A stretch of DNA of 15,134 bases from contig JBEVLT010000150.1 in the NCBI GenBank assembly GCA_040509055.1, forward strand, positions 1 to 15,134. Reading direction: 5' to 3'. The position numbers and the translations under genes were made by a program. This stretch comes from JAJKIP01 sp040509055 (GTDB taxonomy: Bacteria > Bacteroidota > Bacteroidia > Chitinophagales > Chitinophagaceae). The notes beneath the pieces are model-generated. The model was not told where the DNA came from. It saw only the letters and a list, made by a program, of their open reading frames with translations, and made no database searches. Numbering within the stretch: the first letter of the stretch is position 1; every line of letters starts with the position of its first letter. Shown here piece by piece: positions 8,088-15,104 of the stretch.

Positions 8088-8459
8088 ATGCATATCACCA
8101 CGGACAACCGTTTGAAAAAACTGATCGTGATCGGCGACCGGCTGCTCATCAAACCGGCGCGCCCCGATGAACGCACCGCCAGCGGTCTCTACCTGCCGCC
8201 AGGCGTGCAGGAGCGGGAAAAAGTGCAGCAGGGGTATGTGATCAAAGCAGGCCCCGGGTATGCCATTCCCATACCGGTGGAAGATGAGCCCTGGAAGGCG
8301 GAAGAAGAAAAGGTGAAATATGTGCCGTTGCAGGCAAAAGAAGGCGACCTGGCTATCTTCCTGCTCAGCGGCGCCACCGAAGTGATGTATGAAAATGAAA
8401 AGTATTTCATCGTTCCCCAAAGCGCCATCCTCATGCTGGAACGGGAAGAGGATATCTGA
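8088..8459 (+). CDS. Divergent stand-alone GroES-like co-chaperone
   Basis: A 123-residue protein of the Cpn10/GroES fold. The N-terminal part matches GroES: IGDRLLIKP (15-23), a mobile-loop-like segment with ERTASGLYLPP (28-38), then VQQGYVIKAGPGY. The C-terminal part (FLLSGATEVMYENEKYFIVPQSAIL) matches the final strands with the tyrosine-bearing edge. It is longer than canonical GroES (about 95 residues). The extra residues lie mainly in an acidic, lysine-rich insert at about 61-85, where the roof hairpin would be. No groEL is adjacent, so this is probably a second, specialised GroES paralogue rather than the housekeeping one. A weak -7-like TAACTTAG lies at 8056-8063. Whether it binds GroEL cannot be told from sequence. 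Confidence 0.9.
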   Translation: MHITTDNRLKKLIVIGDRLLIKPARPDERTASGLYLPPGVQEREKVQQGYVIKAGPGYAIPIPVEDEPWKAEEEKVKYVPLQAKEGDLAIFLLSGATEVMYENEKYFIVPQSAILMLEREEDI

Positions 8460-8505
8460 ATAGATCGGAATTCCCTGTTTTGCCCCTATCGTAACCCCCA
8501 CGGTC

Positions 8506-10464
8506 TCATTTCAAACTGATCCAGCCGCGCTGGTCCATGGCGATTTTATGTTCGGACTGTAACAGTTCGATCACTTTCCAGGCTTTGTCCTTATGAATCC
8601 CGCTCAGCCGGAGCAAAAGTTCTTTCACGGGCAGCGCTTCGTACCTGACGATATTCAGGATGCGATGGTAAATGGCTTCCAGCTCTTCTTTGCCCAGGAT
8701 GGTGCCTTTTTGCCGCAGGCAGTTGTCGCAGGCACCGCAGGGCCGCAGGTGCTGGTCGCCGAAATAAGCGCCGATCAGCTGGCTGCGGCATTGCATGGTC
8801 TCGTTCACATACCGGATCATTACGCCGATACGCTGCTGCAGCCGTTCTTTACGCAGCTGGTAGGCTGCTGTATCGATGGTGATGTCTGCCGCCCGGGCAC
8901 GGCTGCGGAGCAGCAGCAATTGCGGGCTATCTTTCTGTGGCGTGTAGGCAATGATGCCGGCCTGGTGCAGGCTGGCCAGCTGCTTTTTTATCTCTTCCAC
9001 ATCTCTTCGCAGCAGCCCGGCGATCATTTTTTCTGATACCGGTGTGGAATGATCGAATATTCCTTCGTAGGCGCGCAGCAGGGTTTTGATAAGCGGGTCA
9101 AGGGGTGGATTGTTTTTTTCAAACTCGTAGAGGTAGCGCTTATCGGTTGTGAAACGTACCATGGCCGGCAAAAAGACCTGCTCATTGAAGGCCAGCCAAC
9201 CTTCCTGCTCCAGCGCTTTCAGCGAATAAAGACCGGTATGGCTGTTCAGCTTGAATTTTTTGAGGAAATCGGCGATATCGAAATCGTAGTAGTGCCCTTC
9301 GCCGGCGCCGGCCGGTACCTGCAAATAATTGGCGGCTGCCTGGTACACCATCCTGATGTCCTCTACGGGCGGGAAACGCTGGTCTGGCAGCTCGGCCAGG
9401 TCCGCCAGGTCCTGCCGGTCATAAAGCAGCACAGCATAAGCGGTCCTGCCATCCCGCCCGGCGCGGCCGGCTTCCTGGTAATAGTTTTCCAGGCAGTCCG
9501 GTACATCAGCATGGATCACCGTTCTCACATCAGGTTTGTCGATGCCCATGCCGAACGCATTGGTGCAAACGATCACCCGGACCTTGTTGGCGATCCAGTC
9601 TTCCTGCCGGCGGTTCCGCTCTTCCTGCGTCAGCCCTGCATGGTAATAGCCGGAGGAGAGGCCCTGCAACTGCAGCAGGTCGCTGATCTCTTTGGTGCGT
9701 TTGCGGCTTTTGCAGTATACGATCGCACTGCCCGGTACTTTTTGCAGGATGTCCAGGATCTTGTTGATACGGGAGTCCACAGAAAATACGCTGTAGGAAA
9801 GGTTGGCCCGTTCAAACGACTGGCGGAAGATGGTAAAGGTATGCGGCGGGGCAGCAGCCAGTTTGTCGCAGATGTCCTGCTGCACCTCTTCCGTAGCCGA
9901 TGCCGTCAGGGCCAGTACCGGCACACCCGGCAGTTCTTCGCGCAGGGCCGCGATGCGCAGGTACGGCGGACGGAAATCGTAACCCCATTGCGAAATGCAA
10001 TGCGCTTCGTCCACCGCCACCAGGTTGATATGCATGCCCGGCAGGTATTCTTTGAACAGGTTTGTTTCCAGCCGCTCGGGCGATACGTATAAGAACTTGC
10101 AATTGCTCTCGGTCACTACTTTCAGGGTGTGGATCACTTCTTTGCGCGTCATGCCGGAGTAGATGGCATAGGCCGTGATCCGTTTGCGCCGCAGGTTTTC
10201 CACCTGGTCTTTCATCAGCGCGATCAGGGGCGAGATGACGAGGCACATACCTTCTCTCGCCATGGCCGGCACCTGGTAACAAAGGGATTTGCCGCCACCG
10301 GTCGGCATCAGCGCCAGCGTATCTTTATCCTGCAGCACCGATCGCATGACCTCTTCCTGCAGCGGGCGGAATGCATCAAAACCCCAGAACTCTTTCAGGA
10401 TGTTGCGGAGCGTATCCCGGTGCTTACCGGCACGGGCGTCAGGACCATTGGAAGGAGTAGTCAT
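8506..10464 (-). CDS. recQ: RecQ-family ATP-dependent DNA helicase
   Basis: A 652-residue 3'-5' superfamily 2 helicase acting in recombination and replication-fork repair. The core shows motif 0 (GFDAFRPLQ, 29-37), Walker A PTGGGKS (54-60), DEAH (152-155) with the RecQ aromatic loop CISQWGYDFRP, motif III TASAT (187-191), motif IV VYCKSRK (249-255), motif V TNAFGMGIDKPDVR (301-314) and motif VI QEAGRAGRDG (330-339). The zinc module comes late: C559, C576, C579 and C582 (CGACDNC). About 70 residues follow, with winged-helix character. Roughly 200 residues separate the core from the zinc cysteines, unlike E. coli RecQ where they are adjacent. No HRDC domain is evident. It converges on the GroES-like gene with 46 bases between stops and no clear terminator. 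It lies 81 bases downstream of the P-type ATPase gene. Confidence 0.96.
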   Translation of the reverse strand: MTTPSNGPDARAGKHRDTLRNILKEFWGFDAFRPLQEEVMRSVLQDKDTLALMPTGGGKSLCYQVPAMAREGMCLVISPLIALMKDQVENLRRKRITAYAIYSGMTRKEVIHTLKVVTESNCKFLYVSPERLETNLFKEYLPGMHINLVAVDEAHCISQWGYDFRPPYLRIAALREELPGVPVLALTASATEEVQQDICDKLAAAPPHTFTIFRQSFERANLSYSVFSVDSRINKILDILQKVPGSAIVYCKSRKRTKEISDLLQLQGLSSGYYHAGLTQEERNRRQEDWIANKVRVIVCTNAFGMGIDKPDVRTVIHADVPDCLENYYQEAGRAGRDGRTAYAVLLYDRQDLADLAELPDQRFPPVEDIRMVYQAAANYLQVPAGAGEGHYYDFDIADFLKKFKLNSHTGLYSLKALEQEGWLAFNEQVFLPAMVRFTTDKRYLYEFEKNNPPLDPLIKTLLRAYEGIFDHSTPVSEKMIAGLLRRDVEEIKKQLASLHQAGIIAYTPQKDSPQLLLLRSRARAADITIDTAAYQLRKERLQQRIGVMIRYVNETMQCRSQLIGAYFGDQHLRPCGACDNCLRQKGTILGKEELEAIYHRILNIVRYEALPVKELLLRLSGIHKDKAWKVIELLQSEHKIAMDQRGWISLK

Positions 10465-10545
10465 ATATCAGGGCAATCATACCTGTACATACAAAAAGGA
10501 AATTTACAACCTGCGTGCGGCATGGACTATTCATCATTCGCTATC

Positions 10546-12693
10546 TTAATCCAGCTTCTTCACAAACAGCCTTACCGAATTGATGGCCAGCACCACATCG
10601 CTCAGGGCCATGATCAGGGCGCCGTACGTGGGGCCATAAGCACCCAGCAGCCCCAGCGCCGCCACCGGTATAGCCACCAGGTTATAGGAAAAAGCCCAGA
10701 ACAGGTTTTGGCGGATGGTCAGGTAGGTATGCCTGCCCAGCCCGAGTGCGAGGGGCAAATTGCGCAGGCCGTTCTTCATCAGCACCACCTGCGCATGCTG
10801 CATGGCAATCTGCGAGGCATCGCTCATGGATACGCCGATGGTAGCCCTGGCCAGGGCAGGTGCATCATTGATGCCATCACCCACCATCACGGTCGGTGCT
10901 TTGTCCGTCAGCGAACCGATGACCTGCAGCTTTTGTTCCGGCGTTTGTTCGGCGATCACTTCAGAGATCCCGGCTTCGGCCGCCAGTTGTGCTGTTTTTT
11001 CTTTGCGGTCGCCGCTTAGCAGGATGGTTTTGAGACCACGGTCATGCAGGTACGCGATCACTTCTTTCGATTCGGGCCGCAGTTCGTCCTTTACATCGAT
11101 CCAGCCCAGCAGCAGGTGATTTTTGACGATGTAGACGTTGTGGCTGTCGTCTTCTGTAAATTTTTCGGCGATCCTGTAAGAGCCGGCCCAATAAATATTG
11201 CCTTCTTTGTCGCGGGCTTTCATGCCCATTCCTTTCACTTCTTCGGTCTGCTGCCAGCTTATTTCGGGCGTGGTTTTCCAGGCCTGGCTGATGCTCCTGG
11301 CGATCGGGTGGTTGGAATATTTTTCCAGCGAATACACGATCCGTTTAAAATCTTCCTCGCTCAGCGAAGGCTCGTTGACCTGCCATCGGCTGATCGAAAA
11401 CCGGCCGGTGGTGAGGGTGCCCGTTTTGTCGAAGACCACCTGGCGGATGTCTTTGAACAGTTCCAGGCTGGTAGCATTGCGAAACAGGATGCCTTTGCGG
11501 GCGCCCCGCCCCAGTCCTACCGCAATGGCGGCCGGTGTAGCCAGGCCCATGGCGCAGGGACAGGCGATCACCAGTACGGCAATGCTGCGCATCAATGCCG
11601 GCTGAAATTCATGAAGCACCAGCCAGTTGACCACAAGGGTAAGGATGGCAATGCCGATCACCACCGGTACAAATACGGCACTGATCCGGTCGGCCATCTG
11701 CTGCACCGGCGGTTTTTCACCCTGCGCCTGCTTTACCATGTTGATGATGCCGGAGAGCACCGTATCATCGCCGACGGCTGTTACCTGCGCTTTTACAGTC
11801 CCGCTTTCCAGGATGCTGCCGCCGATCAGCTTGTCTTTTTTTGTTTTTGCTACAGGGATGCTTTCGCCGGTGATGATGGCCTCGTTCACCTGCGCCTCTC
11901 CCCACAGTATTTTACAATCCATCGGCACCTGTTCGCCTGTCCTTACAAGGATCAGGTCGCCCACGCGCAGATCGGTATTTTCCACGGGAAATATTTCTTC
12001 CTGGTATTTGTCGTCGAAGGCGATCATGTTCGCCATCACCTTTTGCGACCGTACCAGTTTTTTCAGTTCGCGCTGCGTGGAGCGGATCGAAGCTTCTTCC
12101 AGGTAATTGCCGAGGAACACCAGCGTGATGATGGTGGCGGCCGTTTCGTAATACAAATAGCCGGAACCCAGCCCCATGATATGCCCCGCCAGGCTGTAGC
12201 CGAATGCGGCCGTGGCGCCCAGTGCGATCAGCACATTCATATTGGCCATGCCGTTGCGCAGGCTCTTCCAGGCGCTTTTGCCAAAAAAGCTCATGCCTGC
12301 GATGAATACCGGCAGGCAAAGTCCCAGCTGCATCCAGGGGTTCATCAGCCAGTGCCATTGGTGATGCAGGCTGGGGATCATGTGCAGCACGAGCACAAGG
12401 GTAAAAGGCAGGCAGAAAAGAAAGCGCTGCAGGTGCGAGGAAAAAAGCGCGGTACGCACTTTTTCAGCACCATGGTCATGCGCGGGGCGATCGGCCAGGA
12501 CGGTATATCCCAGGTCACGGACGCCTTTGGACAACCGGCCGGTCTGCGTTTTGTCCGCCGTATCGAAGCTGACATCGCCGGTGGCAAAATTCACCCTCAC
12601 ATCCTGCATGCCCTGTTTTTCCAGGTATTTGCGGATGGTCAGCGCACAGTTGGTGCAATCCATGCCTTCTACTTTCCAGCTGATCTTTTCCAT
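10546..12693 (-). CDS. Copper-type heavy-metal-translocating P1B ATPase (CopA-like)
   Basis: A 715-residue inner-membrane ATPase likely exporting a monovalent heavy metal such as Cu+. Parts in order: one N-terminal metal-binding HMA domain (2-66) with GMDCTNC (C13, C16); eight predicted helices (about 91-108, 121-138, 148-170, 177-198, 336-360, 368-392, 664-683, 689-708); actuator TGES (275-278); metal-site CPC (378-380); DKTGT with phospho-acceptor D422; HP motif (462-463); and GDGIND (605-610). The seventh helix has N663 and YN (670-671) as in copper pumps. The eighth has MALSD where copper pumps have MxxSS. The frame stays open to 12891, but the start is set at 12693 (12699 also possible). 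The extension would overlap tsaE and swallow the -7 element at 12744-12751, and the HMA domain begins at once from 12693. Confidence 0.95.
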   Translation of the reverse strand: MEKISWKVEGMDCTNCALTIRKYLEKQGMQDVRVNFATGDVSFDTADKTQTGRLSKGVRDLGYTVLADRPAHDHGAEKVRTALFSSHLQRFLFCLPFTLVLVLHMIPSLHHQWHWLMNPWMQLGLCLPVFIAGMSFFGKSAWKSLRNGMANMNVLIALGATAAFGYSLAGHIMGLGSGYLYYETAATIITLVFLGNYLEEASIRSTQRELKKLVRSQKVMANMIAFDDKYQEEIFPVENTDLRVGDLILVRTGEQVPMDCKILWGEAQVNEAIITGESIPVAKTKKDKLIGGSILESGTVKAQVTAVGDDTVLSGIINMVKQAQGEKPPVQQMADRISAVFVPVVIGIAILTLVVNWLVLHEFQPALMRSIAVLVIACPCAMGLATPAAIAVGLGRGARKGILFRNATSLELFKDIRQVVFDKTGTLTTGRFSISRWQVNEPSLSEEDFKRIVYSLEKYSNHPIARSISQAWKTTPEISWQQTEEVKGMGMKARDKEGNIYWAGSYRIAEKFTEDDSHNVYIVKNHLLLGWIDVKDELRPESKEVIAYLHDRGLKTILLSGDRKEKTAQLAAEAGISEVIAEQTPEQKLQVIGSLTDKAPTVMVGDGINDAPALARATIGVSMSDASQIAMQHAQVVLMKNGLRNLPLALGLGRHTYLTIRQNLFWAFSYNLVAIPVAALGLLGAYGPTYGALIMALSDVVLAINSVRLFVKKLD

Positions 12694-12743
12694 GAGCATA
12701 TTCTTGTCTATACAACAAACGCGGGCGCATTCGGTTGCAGCAG

Positions 12744-12751
12744 CAAATTTA
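12744..12751 (-). promoter_or_regulatory. -7 promoter element (TAnnTTTG) of the P-type ATPase gene
   Basis: On the minus strand TAAATTTG is an exact -7 consensus match, about 45 bases upstream of the chosen ATPase start, implying a leader of roughly 40 nt. The nearest upstream TTTG is 28 bases away, longer than the usual spacer, so the -33 part is weak. Its position inside the longest possible reading frame argues against the upstream starts. Confidence 0.4.
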
Positions 12752-12758
12752 TTAAAAG

Positions 12759-12787
12759 CCGGTTGCCGCTTTGTTTCCGCAAACCGG
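12759..12787. promoter_or_regulatory. Inverted repeat between the divergent ATPase and tsaE genes (possible operator)
   Basis: CCGGTTGC at 12759-12766 is mirrored by GC-A-AACCGG at 12779-12787, an 8-bp match with one extra A and a 12-base centre. It lies just upstream of the ATPase -7 element, where an activator or repressor of a metal pump could bind. No metal-sensing regulator gene is in the window, so any regulatory role is inference. The repeat is short enough to be chance. Confidence 0.25.
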
Positions 12788-12805
12788 AATATATTGGCAA
12801 CATGG

Positions 12806-12839
12806 TTGCTAATCATCGGCGGCAATCGGTTTACATTTG
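12806..12839 (+). promoter_or_regulatory. Candidate promoter of tsaE (TTG-N23-TACATTTG)
   Basis: TACATTTG at 12832-12839 is an exact -7 consensus match, and TTG at 12806-12808 lies 23 bases upstream, within the reported Bacteroidota spacing. Only 3 bases separate the -7 element from the ATG at 12843. The expected transcription start therefore falls at or near the start codon, predicting a leaderless or very short-leader transcript. Confidence 0.5.
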
Positions 12840-12842
12840 CGG

Positions 12843-13268
12843 ATGGAACTGATTTATTCGCTGGATACGATCCGGGATGCGGCGGCGGCATGCTGGGAGG
12901 CGGCGGCGGGCGCCACGGTGATCGCGTTTCACGGAGAAATGGGATCAGGCAAGACCACCTTTATCCATGCCCTGTGCGAAGAAAAGCGGGTGACCGATAC
13001 CATCGGCAGCCCCACCTTTTCCATCATCAACGAATACCGGTATACGGAAGCTGGCCGGGAAAAGCAGCTGTTTCACATGGACCTGTACCGGCTCAAGGAC
13101 GAAGAAGAAGCCCTGCAGGCCGGCGTGGAAGATTGCCTGTACAGCGGGCAGATATGCCTGGTGGAATGGCCGGAAAAGGCGGCAGGCCTGCTGCCTGAGC
13201 ATACACTGCCTATTCATATTACCATTACGGGATTAACCACGCGAAAGCTTATAATCGGCCGGAATTAG
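12843..13268 (+). CDS. tsaE: tRNA threonylcarbamoyladenosine biosynthesis ATPase TsaE
   Basis: TsaE is the small P-loop ATPase that works with TsaB and TsaD to attach threonylcarbamoyl to A37 of ANN-decoding tRNAs. The protein has 141 residues, normal for the family. Visible features are the P-loop GEMGSGKTT (31-39), GSPTFSIINEY (the conserved switch-like segment after the P-loop), the HMDLYRL segment with its conserved Asp, and LVEWPEKA. The ATG at 12843 is preferred over an in-frame TTG at 12837, because the TTG lies inside the -7 element and MELIYSL matches the usual family start. It is transcribed divergently from the P-type ATPase. The alanine dehydrogenase gene starts 34 bases downstream, an adjacency I recall in other Bacteroidota. 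Confidence 0.96.
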   Translation: MELIYSLDTIRDAAAACWEAAAGATVIAFHGEMGSGKTTFIHALCEEKRVTDTIGSPTFSIINEYRYTEAGREKQLFHMDLYRLKDEEEALQAGVEDCLYSGQICLVEWPEKAAGLLPEHTLPIHITITGLTTRKLIIGRN

Positions 13269-13269
13269 C

Positions 13270-13277
13270 TATTTTTG
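13270..13277 (+). promoter_or_regulatory. Possible -7 element upstream of alanine dehydrogenase
   Basis: TATTTTTG matches TAnnTTTG exactly and begins 1 base after the tsaE stop codon. It would give a leader of about 20 nt to the ATG at 13303. No TTG occurs at the expected -33 distance within the end of tsaE. It may be a secondary promoter, or chance in a short AT-rich gap of an operon. Confidence 0.3.
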
Positions 13278-13302
13278 AAGACCGTAATCTTCTTATTGCC
13301 CG

Positions 13303-14517
13303 ATGAGCCAGCAGAAACCTAAAATAAGTACTTCCTTTAGCTACGAAACCCTGGAAGAAACGCTGGACATCAAGCCGGGTGCACAGGGCATGATGATCGG
13401 TATTCCCAAAGAGATCGCTTTCCAGGAAAACCGTATTGCGCTGACGCCGGATGCCGTAAGCGTGCTCATCAGCAACGGGCATGACGTGGTGATCGAGCAC
13501 AATGCCGGCGAAGCCTCTCATTACCGTGATAAAGACTACAGCGAAGCCGGGGCCAGGATCGTGTACGACCGGGCCGAAGTATTCAAAGCGCCGATCCTGG
13601 TAAAAAGCGCACCGGTGATCGATGAAGACCTGCCCTTCCTGCAGATGAGCCAGGTGATCATTTCCCCCATCCACCTGTCGGTGCTGAAAGCAGATATACT
13701 GCAGAGCATGATGGAGAAACGCATCACAGCCATTTCCTTCGAAAACCTGAAAGACGACAGCGATTCCTACCCCATCGTGCGCAGCATGAGCGAGATTGCC
13801 GGCAGTGCGGTCATGCTGATCGCAGCACAATATTTAGGCTCGGCCAATCATGGCAAAGGCGTATTGCTGGGCGGCATTTCCGGTATTGCACCGACCAAGG
13901 TCATTATCATTGGCGCCGGTATTGTAGGAGAATATGCGGCCCGTGCGGCACTGGCGCTGGGCGCTTCCGTAAAAGTATTCGACAACAGTGTGTACCGCCT
14001 GAAGCGGTTGCAGAACAATATCGGCCACCGGCTCTGGACCTCGGTGATCGAACCGCGGATGCTGGCCAAGCAGCTGAAGACCTGCGAAGTGGCCGTAGGC
14101 GCCCTTGCTTCCGAGACCGGACGTACACCGATGGTGGTCACCGAAGAAATGGTGAGCAACATGCGCTCCGGCTCTGTGGTGATCGATGTGAGCATCGACC
14201 GCGGCGGCTGTTTCGAGACCTCCGAGATCACCAGCCACGAGCATCCTGTATTTATCAAATACGGCGTCATCCATTATTGCGTACCCAATATTCCCTCGGG
14301 CTTTGCCCGCACTGCCTCGCAGGCCATCAGCAATGTACTGATGCCGCTCTTGCTCGAAGCAGGAGAGGAAGGCGGTTTTGAGAAGCTGGTGTGGCACCGC
14401 GTGCACCTGCGCAGCGGTATTTATCTCTTCAAAGGCGCACTGACCAACTTTTACCTCAGCGAGCGGTTCGATCTCAAATACACCGACCTGAACCTGCTGA
14501 TTGCCAGCCAGCGTTGA
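13303..14517 (+). CDS. ald: Alanine dehydrogenase (AlaDH/PNT family)
   Basis: A 404-residue enzyme predicted to interconvert L-alanine and pyruvate plus ammonia with NAD(H), in the cytoplasm. The substrate half (about 32-165) has IGIPKE, ENRIALTP, LVKSAP (equivalent to the substrate-binding Lys region) and SPIHLS (equivalent to the catalytic His region). The Rossmann half has IIGAGIVGEYAA with the GxGxxG loop (about 205-216), then VIDVSIDRGGCFETS and YCVPNIPS. Compared with the roughly 370-residue classical enzyme it has an N-terminal extension of about 30 residues. It also has Arg for Gln in the DQGG motif and a changed segment where NMPGAVPRTS is usual. It could thus be a diverged Bacteroidota subgroup, and a related transhydrogenase-like function cannot be fully excluded. 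It sits between tsaE and a small membrane protein, probably one operon. Confidence 0.9.
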   Translation: MSQQKPKISTSFSYETLEETLDIKPGAQGMMIGIPKEIAFQENRIALTPDAVSVLISNGHDVVIEHNAGEASHYRDKDYSEAGARIVYDRAEVFKAPILVKSAPVIDEDLPFLQMSQVIISPIHLSVLKADILQSMMEKRITAISFENLKDDSDSYPIVRSMSEIAGSAVMLIAAQYLGSANHGKGVLLGGISGIAPTKVIIIGAGIVGEYAARAALALGASVKVFDNSVYRLKRLQNNIGHRLWTSVIEPRMLAKQLKTCEVAVGALASETGRTPMVVTEEMVSNMRSGSVVIDVSIDRGGCFETSEITSHEHPVFIKYGVIHYCVPNIPSGFARTASQAISNVLMPLLLEAGEEGGFEKLVWHRVHLRSGIYLFKGALTNFYLSERFDLKYTDLNLLIASQR

Positions 14518-14522
14518 TTGGT

Positions 14523-15056
14523 ATGAACCGGATTGGAATACTCAAAACTACTGTCGTTATCCGGGTAGCTGTTATTATCCTGTTTTTTATCCTGGAGTGG
14601 CTATTGAAGCGGGCGTATGCAAAGCAGCCTGGCCTGCTGGACGGGATGGAGATAGAATTTTCGTGGTGGCAGCAGCTGATCGGCTGGCTGGTACCAATTA
14701 TACTGTTTTCCAATACGGTGGTCAGCCTGCTGGTTGCTTTCCGGCCGGACCGCGTTATTCGTCCCGGGCGCGGCAGCAAAACATGGCTGCATGCCGTTTA
14801 TTTTGCAGAGCTACTCATTTTTCCTTTCTTCCTGTACCTGGTGATCATGGATATCCGGGATATTTTTTTCCCGCCTGTCCCCCATCTCATAAACGTCCTG
14901 CTGGAGCCTGTGTTCCCGGTCAACCACGAGGCCCGCGCCATCTCGAAGGCACAGACGATCAATTTGGCGGCAGGCTGCCTTTGCAGCCTGTTGTTTCTCA
15001 TCCTGCTTCCTCCTGTTTGGAAGGCGCGGTCCGCGCAGCCGGTTGATATAGATTGA
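14523..15056 (+). CDS. Small four-helix membrane protein of unknown function
   Basis: A 177-residue integral membrane protein with four predicted helices at about 8-28, 51-72, 91-112 and 145-165. Basic residues lie before the first helix, and a polar, proline-containing stretch (about 113-144) separates the last two. I recognise no family and see no catalytic motif. The ATG at 14523 lies 5 bases after the alanine dehydrogenase stop, which suggests co-transcription and possibly translational coupling. The frame is open further upstream to 14391, but that part overlaps the dehydrogenase and is not hydrophobic, so 14523 is chosen. The coding sequence contains a strong hairpin near its 3' end (14966-14995). 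Confidence 0.82.
   Translation: MNRIGILKTTVVIRVAVIILFFILEWLLKRAYAKQPGLLDGMEIEFSWWQQLIGWLVPIILFSNTVVSLLVAFRPDRVIRPGRGSKTWLHAVYFAELLIFPFFLYLVIMDIRDIFFPPVPHLINVLLEPVFPVNHEARAISKAQTINLAAGCLCSLLFLILLPPVWKARSAQPVDID
14966..14995 (+). repeat. Strong intragenic hairpin near the end of the membrane-protein gene
   Basis: CAGGCTGC (14971-14978) and GCAGCCTG (14983-14990) form a perfect 8-bp stem with a CTTT loop. In RNA the stem can extend outward with one C-G and four G-U pairs to 14966-14995. It lies about 60 bases before the stop codon. The sequence after it is only moderately T-rich, so it is not a standard terminator. Confidence 0.5.
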
Positions 15057-15080
15057 GTGTCAGGTAGAACGATACGGGTA

Positions 15081-15100
15081 AATTTTTTTGCTCAAAAATT
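15081..15100. repeat. AT-rich inverted repeat after the membrane-protein gene
   Basis: AATTTTT (15081-15087) pairs with AAAAATT (15094-15100) across a 6-base centre. It lies 25 bases after the stop of the membrane protein. It contains only A/T pairs, so termination activity would be weak. It may just reflect the AT-rich spacer before the next gene. Confidence 0.25.
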
Positions 15101-15104
15101 AATT

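Noticed and set aside
8460..8505. Search for a terminator between the convergent GroES-like and recQ genes
   Set aside because: No stem of useful length with a T-run on either strand was found in these 46 bases.
9049..10092. A 347-codon open frame on the + strand, antisense to recQ
   Set aside because: The helicase motifs on the other strand are complete, and the antisense translation has no recognisable domain or start signal.
10465..10545. Possible recQ promoter (TATGATTG on the minus strand, a few bases before the ATG)
   Set aside because: There is one mismatch in the -7 element and no TTG at a proper distance (10 or 25 bases only). RecQ may be co-transcribed with the ATPase instead.
11044..12852. 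A 602-codon open frame on the + strand, antisense to the P-type ATPase
   Set aside because: It lies opposite a gene with full family motifs, and its translation is rich in His, Gln, Phe and Val without domains. It is typical of the mirror frame of a GC-biased gene.
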